Shown piece after piece: positions 52,153-63,393 of a stretch of 64,000 bases of DNA; the stretch's first letter is position 1; each line of letters starts with the position of its first letter. The stretch is from positions 3,239,194 to 3,303,193 of the forward strand of contig CM055113.1 in assembly GCA_029204225.1 (NCBI GenBank), written 5' to 3'. The DNA comes from Diphasiastrum complanatum. Lineage: Eukaryota > Streptophyta > Lycopodiopsida > Lycopodiales > Lycopodiaceae. Position numbers and translations under genes: made by a program. Under the pieces are notes generated by a model that saw only the letters and a list, made by a program, of their open reading frames with translations, was not told where the DNA came from and searched no databases.

Positions 52153-53760
52153 TTGATAATGAGAACTCCTCTAATGTCCTTGAAAGAGAAATCCAAACCT
52201 AAGAGGCTCTCATATGTTGACAAAGGTAAACAAGTGGATCTTGGTTCTACTAATTATGCATGTTTCATATCACGTGAAGAGTCGAGGGATGTCCAAGATG
52301 CACTCAACTCAAAAGAGTGGTTTGAATCAATGAAACAAGAATATGATGCATTGATCACCAACAACACATGGGATCTTGTGGATCTTCCATCCAACAGGCA
52401 CATTATTGGATGCGAATGGGTTTTTGGAATCAAATATAATCAAGATGGCACAATCAACAAGTTTAAGACAAGACTTTGTGCAAAGGGATTTACCCAAATA
52501 CAAGGACTTGATTATGAAGAAACCTTTGCACCCGTTACAAAGATGGTATCAATAAGAGTCATCATATCCATTGCTTGTTTTTTCAATTGGAAGGTGTTCC
52601 AATTAGATGTCTCAAATGCTTTTTTGAATAGATATCTAGAAGAATAAATCTATATGGAACAACCTCAAGGATTCATCAAAGATCTTGCTTATCAAAAGTT
52701 GTTATGGACTTAAGCAGGCCCCAAAATCATGGTATGCTCGACTCAATTCTTTCCTTGTCTCACTAGGACTTGTTCTTAGTGACTATGATCCTCCCATGCA
52801 TATCAAGTTTTATGCTAGTGATATTGTCATTCTTCTAATTTATGTTGATGATATTATCCTAAGTGGAAGTTGTATCAATTTAGTTGATGAAACTAACGTT
52901 GCACTTCGAAGTGAATTGAAGATGCAAGATCTTGGAGAAATTCACTACATTTTAGGGCTAGAGGTTGACTTTCATAATGATAAAGCTTTTATTTGTCAAT
53001 CGAAGTATGCTCTTTTAATATTGAATAAATTTAATATGCTAGATTGTAAAAGCATTGATACTCCTATAAAGAAGATTGTAAAAGATGATAATAAGGGAGA
53101 TGAAAGATCCTTTATGGACATCACTCTTTTTAGGAGTCTTGTTGGATCCTTAATATGGCTTACTATAACTAGGCTTGATGTAAGTTTTAGTGTTCATAAA
53201 TTGAGCCAATCAATGCAAAATTCTACTATTTATCATTGGAAAATGGCCAAGAGGACACTAACGTATATATCTTAAACCTATGATTTTGGTATGTTATACA
53301 AGAGTGAAGACCTTTCTATCATTGGCTATTCTGACTCAGATTTTGCTAGTGATAAAGTGGATCATAAATCTACAAGTGCACATGTTATATATCTTGGTGA
53401 AAATCTAATATCTTGACTTTCTAAAATGCAAGATACCATATCTCCCTCATCTTGTGAAGCCGAATATAAAGCACTTACTACTACAGCAAAAGAAGTACTA
53501 TGGATCAAGAAGTTGCTTTTGGAGCTAAAGACTATCAAGGAAGATGATCTACCAATGATCACATGTGATAATATTTCGGCACAAGCCCTTGCCAACAACC
53601 CGACATTTCATGCAAGGAGCAAGCACATCGAAGTTGCACACCACTTTGTGAGAGAGAAGGTCATTGGAGGGGAAATCTATTTGGGCATATTGACACATCA
53701 TCATGTATTGCAGATTTGCTCACCAAACCTTTGAGCAAGAGGTCCTTCATCAAGAGGTCC
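52153..53760 (+). pseudogene. Ty1/copia reverse transcriptase and RNase H, broken
   Basis: 52153-52645 reads KRLSYVDKGKQVDLGSTNYA, EWFESMKQEYDALITNNTWD, CAKGFTQIQGLDYEETFAPV and VSNAFLNRYLEE, then TAA. After a frame change, 52685-53273 continues SCYGLKQAPKSWYARLNSFL and LLIYVDDIILSG (the RT active site is intact) to YIS, then TAA. RNase H follows with TGA at 53415: GYSDSDFASDKVDHKS, SPSSCEAEYKALTTTAKE, CDNISAQALANNPTFHARSK. The end is frame-shifted (LTKPLSKRS). Gag, protease and integrase are missing. It is a different copia family from the complete element, and the same family as the fragment at 61750. Confidence 0.88.
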
Positions 53761-53811
53761 AACCTTGGATTGATTCCAAGATCAATTTTCAAGTCAAATA
53801 GATCACTTTTT

Positions 53812-54600
53812 AGAAGGAGTGTCGAATATAAAAATGCCATCTATGTTGACTTTTGGGGTTTGATTAAATTTCCATCATGCATGTAGATTTAGATCATGAA
53901 TTGGCCAAATTTGGGTGAGTAGAAACTCGAGCCACTACACATGCATAATGTCCAAGTTGTCTAATGTGAGATGCAAGGAATGCAGAAGTTGTTATGGACA
54001 CATGCAAGTAAAATTGTACATTTGTATTCTAGTTAGTCACACATGTAAAAGTTGGTAGAAGTAGGTGCATATCTCTACATGCAAGCTTGTAGGTGTCAAT
54101 GTTTTGGTAGATACTACTCTAAGAATAGACAAATGGCATTTGAGGCTTATGCTACCTTGAGCTAGTACCTCTCCTATATATGTAAGTGACATCCCTCACT
54201 AATTGATAATGAATCAAGCATACATGCTATCTTTTTGTCAATTTATATCTGGTTCAATTAAGTTTGAAATGCTATTTTTTCTCTAACCCAAGTTTGAAGC
54301 TTTTTTCATACATTCATTTCATTTGTACTTTCTCTACACATGTGGAAATAATCATGGTTTGATTATTAGCATTCTAGATTGTGATCTAGCCATAGTATCT
54401 AGAGGTAGATTGTGATTTTCACTCTCCATTTGATCTATGTGCTAACACAAGACTTTGTAAAGATCATTCATACATTCTTGGTAATTCCCTACACGTGTGA
54501 ACTTGTTGGATATTTGTCACAAGTGTCACATTTGAACAAAATCTTTTAGTTCTTTAAGAACTCGTGCATACAAACCTTATGACTGATTGAAGTGTCTCCA
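53812..54600 (+). mobile_element. Polypurine tract and 3' LTR of the copia remnant
   Basis: AGAAGGAG at 53812-53819 is followed by TGTCGAATATAAAAATGCC, the probable LTR start at 53820. The right end was not found; 54600 is approximate. ACACGTGTGA lies at 54491-54500 and ACACATGTGG near 54340. Confidence 0.5.
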
Positions 54601-54918
54601 TAGTGACTCTCCCACATTTTAAAAAATGTGCATTGGATCCAATAAATGAGCTATTTTTAATGTCGTCCAATTTGGGAGTGTTTAAAATATGGATAACCTT
54701 TTCATACCCTCTATGGAAGTGGAATTCTTTGTTGCATCGTTCCGTTTCTCAAGCCAATCTTTACTCGTTAATCTTTCTGGTGGAGGGCGTGTCTCCACTT
54801 TGTCTCCTAGTCCACAAAAACGAGTTCTACGAAGACTACAGTCGAATGGAAGATATTTATGATGATCTGAATATATGACTTTCCTAAGATGTTTTGCATA
54901 TCGTGCAGGGAGATTACT
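54601..54918. other. No gene recognised
   Basis: Between the copia LTR and the CACTA transposase; the end of one of the two probably lies here. The plus-strand open frame is not protein-like. Confidence 0.4.
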
Positions 54919-56309
54919 TCAACATATATTACAAGCATGGTATTCAGAAGTAGAAAAACCACTACACTCACCCAATATAGGATAATCATGCATTGTCCAC
55001 ATCAAAATACCTTTTAGTTCAAATTCTCGAGATACGATAGGATGTGAAATGTTGTATACACAAATCCCTCTCCAAAGAATTTGCAGCTCCTCGACAATAG
55101 GTTCTAGATAGACATCCATGTTTTTTACCTTGTAACGACTAAGAATGATGAGAGCAAGTAAAACATGAACTTTTTTCATTGTCATCCATGGAGGTATGTT
55201 GTAATTCACAAGCATCACTAGCCATGTTGTCCAAGTATAAGATTGATGCCCATGAGGATTAATATCATCCATGGCCAACCCAAGTCTTAAATGTCTTGTC
55301 TCTGTATGAAATATCGGCCACTCTTCTTCAATGTGTTTTGTTGCCATACTATCACATCGTATTCTCATGACACCATCAATGGATCCATTATGAACATGCC
55401 AATCAATTAATTCGGCCAAGGACTCACAACAAAACACATGTTGGATATGCGGTAATATTGGAAATTGGCCGCACAACCTTGGATGCAACTTTGGTTCCTT
55501 GCATGTCTTGCTGATATCGTGGGGATTCACACTTAGGGCAAATTGTTTTTTATTCATGTACACCCTTGTATAATATGCAATCATTTGGACATGCATGAAT
55601 GCAATTGCAGTCCATTCGAAGTACCGCCAATATTTTTTTTAAATCTTTCCTTGATTTTGGAATTGTATTGCCCTCTGGTAATAGGGAACGTAACAACCTA
55701 TGGCAAATGCCCAATAGTGTTACAAACTTTCTCAACTAGTTAGTCTTGAATTGAAACAAAAAATATCAATATGAATATTCACCTGAATAATGCATCAACA
55801 CTTTGATTACTCCATTTGCACAGGACTTGGAGATTTAGGATAAGCAAGCATGCTGACAGTCTAAAAACATTTGCCCCTTCATATTAAGGAGTTGTGGCTT
55901 CGGTTCTCATGCTTGTTTCATCTTCGACTCTCATGTCTTTGACATTTTCTTGAGTTGTGAAGTTACCTTCTTGTCTATAATCGTGTTGTGCATCATTTGT
56001 ATTGATTGGAGTGGTCTCATGAGGAGGATAGTACAAATGTATCAAATCTTGCATTATATCATCTTTCGCCTCAAACGAATGATTTTCTTCTTGGATTGGA
56101 ATGTCGATTCGTTGGCACGAAGATACTCCAACGATGTCTCTCACATTTTTCGAACCGTTTTTCAATGTTGTTTCGAAAATGCAGTGAGTCCAGGCCCTCC
56201 AAAATCCTCTTCGTATCCATAATACTATAAATGCTGAAAACATCATGCAATATATAATACATGTTAAAACAAAACAAAAACAATATGGATGATGATATGG
56301 TACAATCAA
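54919..56309 (-). pseudogene. CACTA (En/Spm) TNP2-type transposase, broken
   Basis: On the minus strand: an acidic N-terminal exon (56309-55884), a short exon near 55870-55790 reading LNLQVLCKWSNQSVDALF, then 55735-55550 LLPEGNTIPKSRKDLKKILA and CIHACPNDCILYKGVHE, and after a frame change 55560-54919 CGQFPILPHIQHVFCCESLA, HIEEEWPIFHTETRHLRLGL, AMDDINPHGHQSYTWTTWLV, NIPPWMTMKKVHVLLALIIL and FELKGILMWTMHDYPILGEC. These are the signature lines of TNP2/Transposase_21 (K..NGWSNKSF, CPNDC.L, RLGLA.DG.NP, LLWT..DFPAYG). The C-terminal half is missing. Introns and a frameshift separate the pieces. TNP2 cuts and joins CACTA ends. Confidence 0.85.
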
Positions 56310-56425
56310 TATGGTCGAAACAATACTTTATTACAAACATCATAAAATAGGTTCATCAACGAGAGTGTAAGTGATAGAAGTGCATCTTAAAAGACATATC
56401 GTACAACAAAAATTACACCATTTAA

Positions 56426-57834
56426 TTATAAAAAGACACTGCATAGCCAAAAAATAGGGTTTTTTACATTTGGTATAATAGATGACAATGGACGAGTACA
56501 GTCATAGCTAATGAATAATTCATCTCCAGCTTGCAATAATTTACAAGCACAAACCATCACATAAGTATCTTTAACGAATCCAATAAAACAATCTTCGATG
56601 CCATTGTTACGCTCTTCAAAAACAGAATTTGTTAAACTAGGAAAACCATAAGAAATATTAATATATCCTTTCCGAATTTTCATTCCATCAATGTATGTAT
56701 ACTTTCCACATCTCACCAACTCGTCTTGCTCTTCTCTCTCTCTTATGGAGCATGCATTTGAATGTAAGCCATATATTTGCATCCTCCAATAATGTCTACA
56801 TAAAGCATGCCAATCACCCCAATTGTACTCAGGGCCTCCATATACCATGAGTGTGACATAACTACCTAGAGGCACATCCACATGAGTGTGGATATACAAG
56901 GTTAGGTCGGCGTTTGGAAATCGTAAGCTAGGCAAGATCTGATAGGTTCAATTCTAGTATTGAAATGTATCACCTACCCTAGGGGAAAGCAGTGGACCCT
57001 GGCCAACATCCAAATCGCACATGGCTGAATGGTTTCTGGATCACAAATAGGTATGGTGGGACAATAACTATGGTGTTGGGTATTTGGTCCAAAATAGTGG
57101 CACTCATATCACAAATACGCAAAGTTTTAACCTTTTTATTTAGTTCCCAGATTTGTCTTCAATGACGTGTTCTATCAACAAGAGGGTGGTCCATAGTATC
57201 AATGGAAAAAGATTTGGAGGGGCTCTCAGTGGGTGATTCCATCATATTTTCAAATAACCCCAAAGGAAAAACTTGAACAACATCAACATCATTTACTATG
57301 GCGGGACCTATGACCTCGTCAACATCGTTCACCAAATTACACACCAAATCCTCATCCAATGCTAATGATGATCCAAAATCTACACAAATTCTCATTCTTT
57401 TTAGCCATCCACTAGTGATTCTGAAGGTGTGGATTGACAGGTCAACAATTCTTGCATTCCACCTGGTAATATAGGCCGATTGATAGGAATCGCCTGTGGT
57501 TGTAGTTCATTAAATGTAACATCAAGCACAATATTCTGATCAAAATCACGTTCACCTACCTGCAAGTACAAACAACAAACAATAATCTTTTTTCAATAAG
57601 ATAAATTATCATAAAACTTGCTAAACAAAAATGAATATTTAAGGATAATATATTTTTGTGAATGTTTGTAGGAAACTAGTGGATTGAGGAAACTACATAC
57701 CATGGCATAATCTTCAATCCCTTCAACATTTATAGGGTTTGAAGGACTCGCAAGCGCTTGATCAGGTTTTGGTGGAGGCCTCCTCCACATGTGATTATTG
57801 ACTATCTGACTTTTGCAATATTTAAATACTTTTC
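56426..57834 (-). pseudogene. Multi-exon gene upstream of TNP2 with SET-like C-terminus
   Basis: Pieces on the same strand, just upstream of the TNP2 gene. 57860-57700 reads PDPWDEKIYCNCAD(stop)KVF, KYCKSQIVNNHMWRRPPPKP and GIEDYAMV, then GT. 57560-57400 reads VGERDFDQNIVLDVTFNELQ. 57395-56970 is acidic (NDVDEVIGPAIVNDVDVVQV) with a TGA at 57159. 56935-56426 is an open 169 codons: RFPNADLTLYIHTHVDVPLG, IRKGYINISYGFPSLTNSVF, and CACKLLQAGDELFISYDCTR. The last motif resembles the GEEL-x-x-(D/S)Y-(D/G) end of SET domains, and the Cys-rich start (C-N-C...YCKS) resembles a zinc motif. Whether this is part of the CACTA element or a separate captured gene is open. Confidence 0.4.
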
Positions 57835-57835
57835 A

Positions 57836-58346
57836 ATCGGCACAATTACAATAGATCTTTTCATCCCATGGATCCGGCTACATAAATGAAAAGAAAAAAT
57901 ATCATCAGTGTCATATATTTGAGCACTCAAATATGGCTTGCAATTAGAAATGAGCAAGTATCTTCAAATTCAAAAGATTTTATAACTACTTATAATGCAA
58001 ACAAATAAAAGATTCAAATAAACATGGTGAACAATATTTTATCGTACTCATCCAAAAAGATGTGGATATCGTCTTTGTGTCTCGATCGGCACAATTACAA
58101 TAGATCTTTTCATCCCATGGATCTGGCTGCATAATGAATAGAAAAATTATCATTAGTGTTATATATTCGAGCACTCAATTATGGCTTGCCATTAGAAATG
58201 AGCAAGTATCTTGAGATTCAAAAGATTCTATGTTATGGAAATCTAAAATAATTAGAACTACTTATAATGCAAACAAATAAAAAATACAAACAAACATGGT
58301 GAACAATATTTTATCATACTCATCCAAAAAGATGTGGATATTGTCT
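57836..58346 (-). repeat. Tandem duplication of ~249 bp containing a Cys-rich exon
   Basis: ATCGGCACAATTACAATAGA and what follows at 57836-58084 recurs at 58085-58346 with clear divergence. Each unit holds, on the minus strand, the exon start PDPWDEKIYCNCAD, so the duplication doubled the first Cys-rich exon of the gene to its left. Confidence 0.8.
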
Positions 58347-60036
58347 TGGTATTTTGAATATTGCACCGTATACAAAACCATGAATGATTATGAATGATAT
58401 ATAGTTTCAATGTTGCATAGAGGTTGCTGAAACATTAGTCAATGCATTCTTAACATGAGTCATTCTCTAAAGATCTCTTCAGTCTCTCTGACATTGATTG
58501 TCAAACATGAGCCACATAAAAAAAATGGAATTTTTTGAGAGTGACATGGGCATGAGATACACATGCATTGAAGTCAAAGCTTTGTGCCAAACTTATATTA
58601 TGCTTACCACTCATCAATGGATTTATGGTCAAACAACAAGCAGCAAGACATTGGATCATGTGTGCTTTTGAGTACTATTAACGGTTGAAAATGGTGAGGC
58701 ATGCTTCAAGGACGTTCATATTGGAGAAGGAATGGTGGAGGGCATGTATTGTCTAAGGGTATTTGATGAGGATGGCAATCAATGAAACATGACAGCTGGC
58801 TCAGCCCAACTGATTGTTATCATGGGAAAAACTAATAACTTTATATGCTTGTGCTTCTAGTGATCCATGTTTTAGCTTTTTTTATTTCAACAATTTTTTC
58901 TTGGAAGCATAAAGTCCTTATTGTTGAAAAAATATAATCTCTTGATTCCATTGCTTGAGAATTTAGGTTCAAATTTTGGGAGTGTATATTATTCGTTGAA
59001 ATGGTCTATCTTTCACTACCAAAATTAACTATGCTATGAATTTTCTACTTATACAAACATGTTTTTGTTAACATTACTTCTTGTAAGTTATAAATTTTGT
59101 GGTTGCTGCTTGACGTCGTTTGTTAGTGGTCATGGTTTTTATGGTTAGTAATGTATTTTTGCTATGGATGTAGAAATGGTTTTGTCAGATGATCGACCAC
59201 GTCAGCCACGAAGACACCTCCCCTAGATCACAGGAAAGGTCTAGCATTGGCTTGCAAAGCGTAGTAGTTAATTAAGTTCAGTTTTTTTTCAATTTATAGT
59301 TTTTCATTTTTGATATCTATCCTCAATGTTTTAAAGAGAAAAATTGATGTTGATATTTCTAATTTCTATGAATGGTATTTATGCAGTATCTTCTTTGGAG
59401 AGATTTCAGAAATGCTCCTATCTGTGGACGTGGACATGGATCTCAAGGCACTGGGAGGACCTTCTTGTGACACAACCACTACCTCATCGACAGTGCCACG
59501 ACCTAGTACTCATGTTCATTCAGCACTTGCTCCTTTACATGATGCAGGTCTAGTTATTATATCCACTATTTCTATATAATGTGTTTGTGGCTCGTTTGTT
59601 ATTCTCTTGCAATGTAAATTTATGTCACTATTCAAAATATATATAGAGTAATGATGTTGGTACTAAAAATAATACATGTAGGTCGAGTTTCATCTAGCAC
59701 TTCGGGTAGTGATCGATCCATACCACCTAATAGGTCTCCAATAGGTCTCTAGCTATTCCATACGAGACATAGAAAAAAATCACATGCCTTCTTGTTATTC
59801 CTGAGTACTTCAGCTTCCAATTCTCTGATTTTATTTTGAAATTGTGTATCTGAACTTCAAAAACCTGGACATTGTTACTGAGATTAGCTATATTCTATTT
59901 TTGCAGGTGGCTCATGTTTGTGAATCCAATGTTAAAGAGACTGATCAAAGAGATCTTTGGATATGAGAGAGAAAATGCCATAGAATAAGTACCAAATCGT
60001 GATGGAGCATGCACACGAATGAGCTTACATTTTATC
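58347..60036. other. No complete gene; decayed repeat copy and exon-like stretches
   Basis: 58540-58690 is a decayed copy of the 45398 ORF region. 59417-59547 (MLLSVDVDMDLKALGGPSCD ... HDAG, then GT) and 59682-59750 (after ATGTAG: VSSSTSGSDRSIPPNRSP) look like two exons of a Ser/Pro-rich protein I do not know. 59900-60030 is an inverted match to about 45790-45900. Confidence 0.4.
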
Positions 60037-60390
60037 TCACATCGTCAAGACATGAAGACGATCATCATCATGGTGCTTATCCACCCTAGAAATCAAGACA
60101 TCTCCCTTAGTAATGAAGAAAACATCCCTAACAAATTTTGTCCTGTACCCTTTCTTTAACATTTGACCAATACTTAGCAAATTCCTTGAAAGTGAAGGAA
60201 TGTAAAAAAGACCATCAAGCGTTGCATTCCTATTAGTAGAAAGGCAAATAGTAATCGAGCCAATACCTTTGATCATACACTCACCACCATTTGGCATGTG
60301 AACCACTTTCTTGGTTCCAACATAAGAGATCAAAGAAGTAAAGAATTCCTTGTGACTAGTCATGTTGGAACTAGATACACTATCAGGAGT
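60037..60390 (-). pseudogene. Ty1/copia protease-to-integrase linker fragment
   Basis: Minus strand: MTSHKEFFTSLISYVGTKKV, MPNGGECMIKGIGSITICLS and LFYIPSLSRNLLSIGQMLKK, the stretch just after the copia protease active site (compare SHMTYHKEYFSSL and PSITKNLLSVSQML in the complete element). About 110 codons survive; the active-site DSG itself lies just beyond the kept part. Confidence 0.85.
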
Positions 60391-60475
60391 AGGAAGTAAC
60401 CAGCTGTGTTTAATTGTTTTTATGAACTATCTATTTCTCAGTGTAATACTTATCCTGGTATTTTATGTTCTGCAG

Positions 60476-61274
60476 GACCCTCATTAGCAAGCCTAGAGTT
60501 GCTACAGAAGCTGCTAGCTCAAACTGGGGAAGAATTTGAAAGCCCTATCTGCCTCTCAGCCCCACATTCTACAGTTATTACATGTTGTGCACATGTGTTT
60601 TGCCAACGATGCATTCAGAAAACACTTATGTGTGACAAGAAGAGCTGCCCTTTATGTCGATTTGCTTTGACAGATTCTGATGTTTTTTCAGTTCCATTGG
60701 ATGAAGCAGAAACTGAGTCCGTCACGGACAGTCATGTGAAGAGCAGTGCTAAGATTGATGCTCTTATTAGCCTATTACAAGAAACACGGGAAAGGGACCC
60801 CTTGATTAAGTCAGTAGTATTTTCACAGTTTGCCAAGATGCTAACATTTGCTTAGCAACCTTTGAAAGATGCAGGGTTTAAGTTTGTATGGATTGATGGT
60901 AGCATGTCTGCCACAAAGAGGGAAGAAGCACTCCAGGCCTTTAAATCATCAAAGTCAAAATCTCCCACTATTTTTTTGTTAACTTTAAAGGCAGCTGGCA
61001 CTGGCTTCAATCTTACATCAGCCTCACATGTATACATGCTAGACCCGTGGTGGAATCCAGCTGTTGATGAACAAGCTATGGATCGGGTGCATAGGCTTGG
61101 TCAGACAAGGTAGTTGCATATTTTTAGGTTGATTGTTGTTGACAGCATTGAAGAGCGCATATTGGACCTGCAAGAAAGGAAAAGACAGTTTGCCCAGGCT
61201 GCCTTTGGTAAATCCCAGGAGCAGCAAAGGCTAATGCGTGTTGAAGAAGTTTGGCTTCTTATGCGTCTCTAATT
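60476..61274 (+). pseudogene. SMARCA3-like, RING and helicase C exons, broken
   Basis: The exon starts after TTCTGCAG at 60475, and its first two bases complete the codon left open at the end of exon b (35372), giving SSQ-GPSLASLELLQKLLAQ, so this is the next exon of the same gene 25 kb away. The RING is ESPICLSAPHSTVITCCAHV, FCQRCIQKT, SCPLC: the first zinc ligand is Ser (AGC) instead of Cys. Helicase C follows: SAKIDALISLLQETRERDP, VVFSQFAKMLTFA(stop)[62 protein letters not shown](stop), ending LLMRL-stop. Both internal stops are sense codons in the inverted copy. Lost RING ligand and two stops mean it is not functional. Confidence 0.85.
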
Positions 61275-61402
61275 TTTATTAATTATTCAAGAGAATAAAA
61301 GACTATCTTTCATTTAATTTTGACCTTTGCTTCAAAAAATTTCATAAACTCTAGTGTTTTTGTTGAGGATTCGACTTTAGATGTCCGGTCAATTGTTGTT
61401 TT

Positions 61403-61570
<168 letters not shown>

Positions 61571-61749
61571 GCAGCCAGCTTCAGACTTCTGCTGGTATCA
61601 TCTTTCCATTTTGACTCTTGAATTTCTACCCACAGTTGGCATGGAGCCTTATCACTGGGCTCCCAAGTTGCTTTTGTCATCAGTCCACCAGTCTGTTGTT
61701 CCTGGCAGCAACGCCTATCCCCCCTATGCAACTTCCTGTTATTCAATCT

Positions 61750-62161
61750 TAGTGTCTTTGTTTTGTTGTTTGATTACACTAATTATGTTTTTTATGTCTC
61801 TCATGAAGAGCCAAAGAATGTACAAGAGGCACTCAATACCAAGGAGTGGTATGATGTCATGAAGCAAGAGTATGATGCATTGATCACCAACAATACATGG
61901 GAGCTTGTAGTTTCTCCATCCAACAAGCATGTGATTGGTTGCAAGTGGGTATTTTGGATCAAGTTCAATCACGATGACACCTTCAACAAGCATAAAGCAA
62001 GATTATATGCCAAAGGATTTGCTCAAATCCATGGTCTTGATTATGAGGAGACCTTTGCACCCGTTGCAAAGATGGTGACAATAAAAATTCTTATTTCTCT
62101 TGCTTGTTTTTTCAAGTGGAAGGTGTTCCAATTAGATGTATCCAATGCTTTTCTAAATGGT
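61750..62161 (+). pseudogene. Ty1/copia reverse transcriptase N-terminal fragment
   Basis: Reads EEPKNVQEALNTKEWYDVMK, EYDALITNNTWELV, GCKWVFWIKFNHDDTFNKHK, ARLYAKGFAQIHGLDYEETF and LDVSNAFLNG, unbroken for about 130 codons, closely like 52260-52630. It ends at 62161 in the middle of NAFLNG-(D/Y)LEEE because an LTR starts at 62162. The left edge runs into sequence next to the SNF2 copy. Confidence 0.88.
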
Positions 62162-63380
62162 TGTCGTGGTATACCAATTGTATTTGGTATAGTTTTGTAG
62201 TATTTAGTGTCGAATCCCCAAGAGGATAGCTTCTTTATGGTATAATGTTGATATTGTTCTGACTTATTCGTATGATATAAAATGGAGAATTAGTCTGGTT
62301 GTCAAACAGACATTTGGGTTAAGTAACCAGTATTACTTAATGGATAAATGAATGTTTAAAATTGGAATATCAGTCTTCTCTTTCGAATCGAAGAATTGGC
62401 GTTCTACAGGAGAATTGTTATCAGAGTAGTACGAATGTACTCCACTCTATTAGATTAAGGTGTCGGCAAGAATTCGGATTGATTTCGATGTATTCGTTCA
62501 TCAGTGATCATAAGTTAATCTTATTCGTGGATTAACGAAAGTTAAACAGTAGTCCTCAACAACTAGTGTTCTCCTCAGAGTTAAATCTCTTGTATAATCT
62601 TCGAATATGTTAGAAACATATGTTCGGAGATATTCAGAATACAGATATCTTATCTCAATTCTTCAGACAGGGACTATCAATTCAGTTGTATACATACTTT
62701 TCTATCGATGACTGAGATAGACTTCTGATGATAAACGTTATTCGGGTATCGAACAAGTATTCGAGTGTCGAACAAATATTCGAATGAACGAATAAGTTAG
62801 TTTTAAGACAGTTCGTTAGAACACTTTTACGGATACACAGCATAGACTGTAATGTACTTATGCAACTGTCTGACCAGAGATAGATTTATATAAGAAAGAT
62901 TGTTAGAGTACTTCAGAAGATCTCTCACAAGTACCTAAACTTTTATCTCTCAGCGAATACATAAACTATATCTCCTGGTGAGTAAGACTGAATCGTGTCT
63001 TCTCTTTATCATCTTCAGAGCGAACAATCACGTCTTTATAAATTAGAGGCGTGTCGCTTTACTGAATAAGGTTAACCAATATATATCTGACACGTATGTA
63101 GATTATACCGCAAAGATGTATCTAACCCTGAGTTTAGATTACTATAGTTAGAATTGTCGATTCGAATCGAGTCGTTTTATGTAAGTGTCTTTATTTAAGG
63201 GTTGTTGTAGATGTCGCTTCATTGCTGAGGACTTGTCCTTTATATGTGATATTTAGTATGTCGCGAAAAATATAGGCAGGTCCTTTCATTATATATGTAT
63301 CCAGCTCTTGTCTTCTTATGTGAATATATATTGCTTCATTCGGATGTATATTCGTTGTTTAATAAATACACATCTTCACA
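62162..63380 (-). mobile_element. Gypsy-type 3' LTR inserted in copia RT
   Basis: On the minus strand the LTR starts TGTGAAGATGTG at 63380 and ends CCACGACA at 62162 (1219 bp). A polypurine tract lies just before its start. The left edge interrupts a copia RT codon row exactly at TG, so the insertion is younger than the copia fragment. The other LTR lies outside the window. It holds a row of three small hairpins at 62741-62792. Confidence 0.65.
62741..62792. repeat. Three TTCG/CGAA hairpins with 19-base period
   Basis: TTCGGGTATCGAA (62741-62753), TTCGAGTGTCGAA (62760-62772), TTCGAATGAACGAA (62779-62792). Confidence 0.75.
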
Positions 63381-63382
63381 TA

Positions 63383-63393
63383 TCCCCCTCCTC
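63383..63393 (-). promoter_or_regulatory. Polypurine tract of the gypsy-type element
   Basis: Minus-strand GAGGAGGGGGA, two bases before the LTR start; primes plus-strand synthesis. Confidence 0.65.

Noticed and set aside
54603-54878. Plus-strand open frame of 91 codons
   Set aside because: No protein family resemblance and it lies beside the minus-strand TNP2 gene; probably chance.
34586-61274. A functional SMARCA3-like gene with a 25-kb intron
   Set aside because: TGA in exon a, two TAG in the helicase C exon, Ser for the first RING Cys and a missing 5' half make it non-functional, although the exon phases fit.
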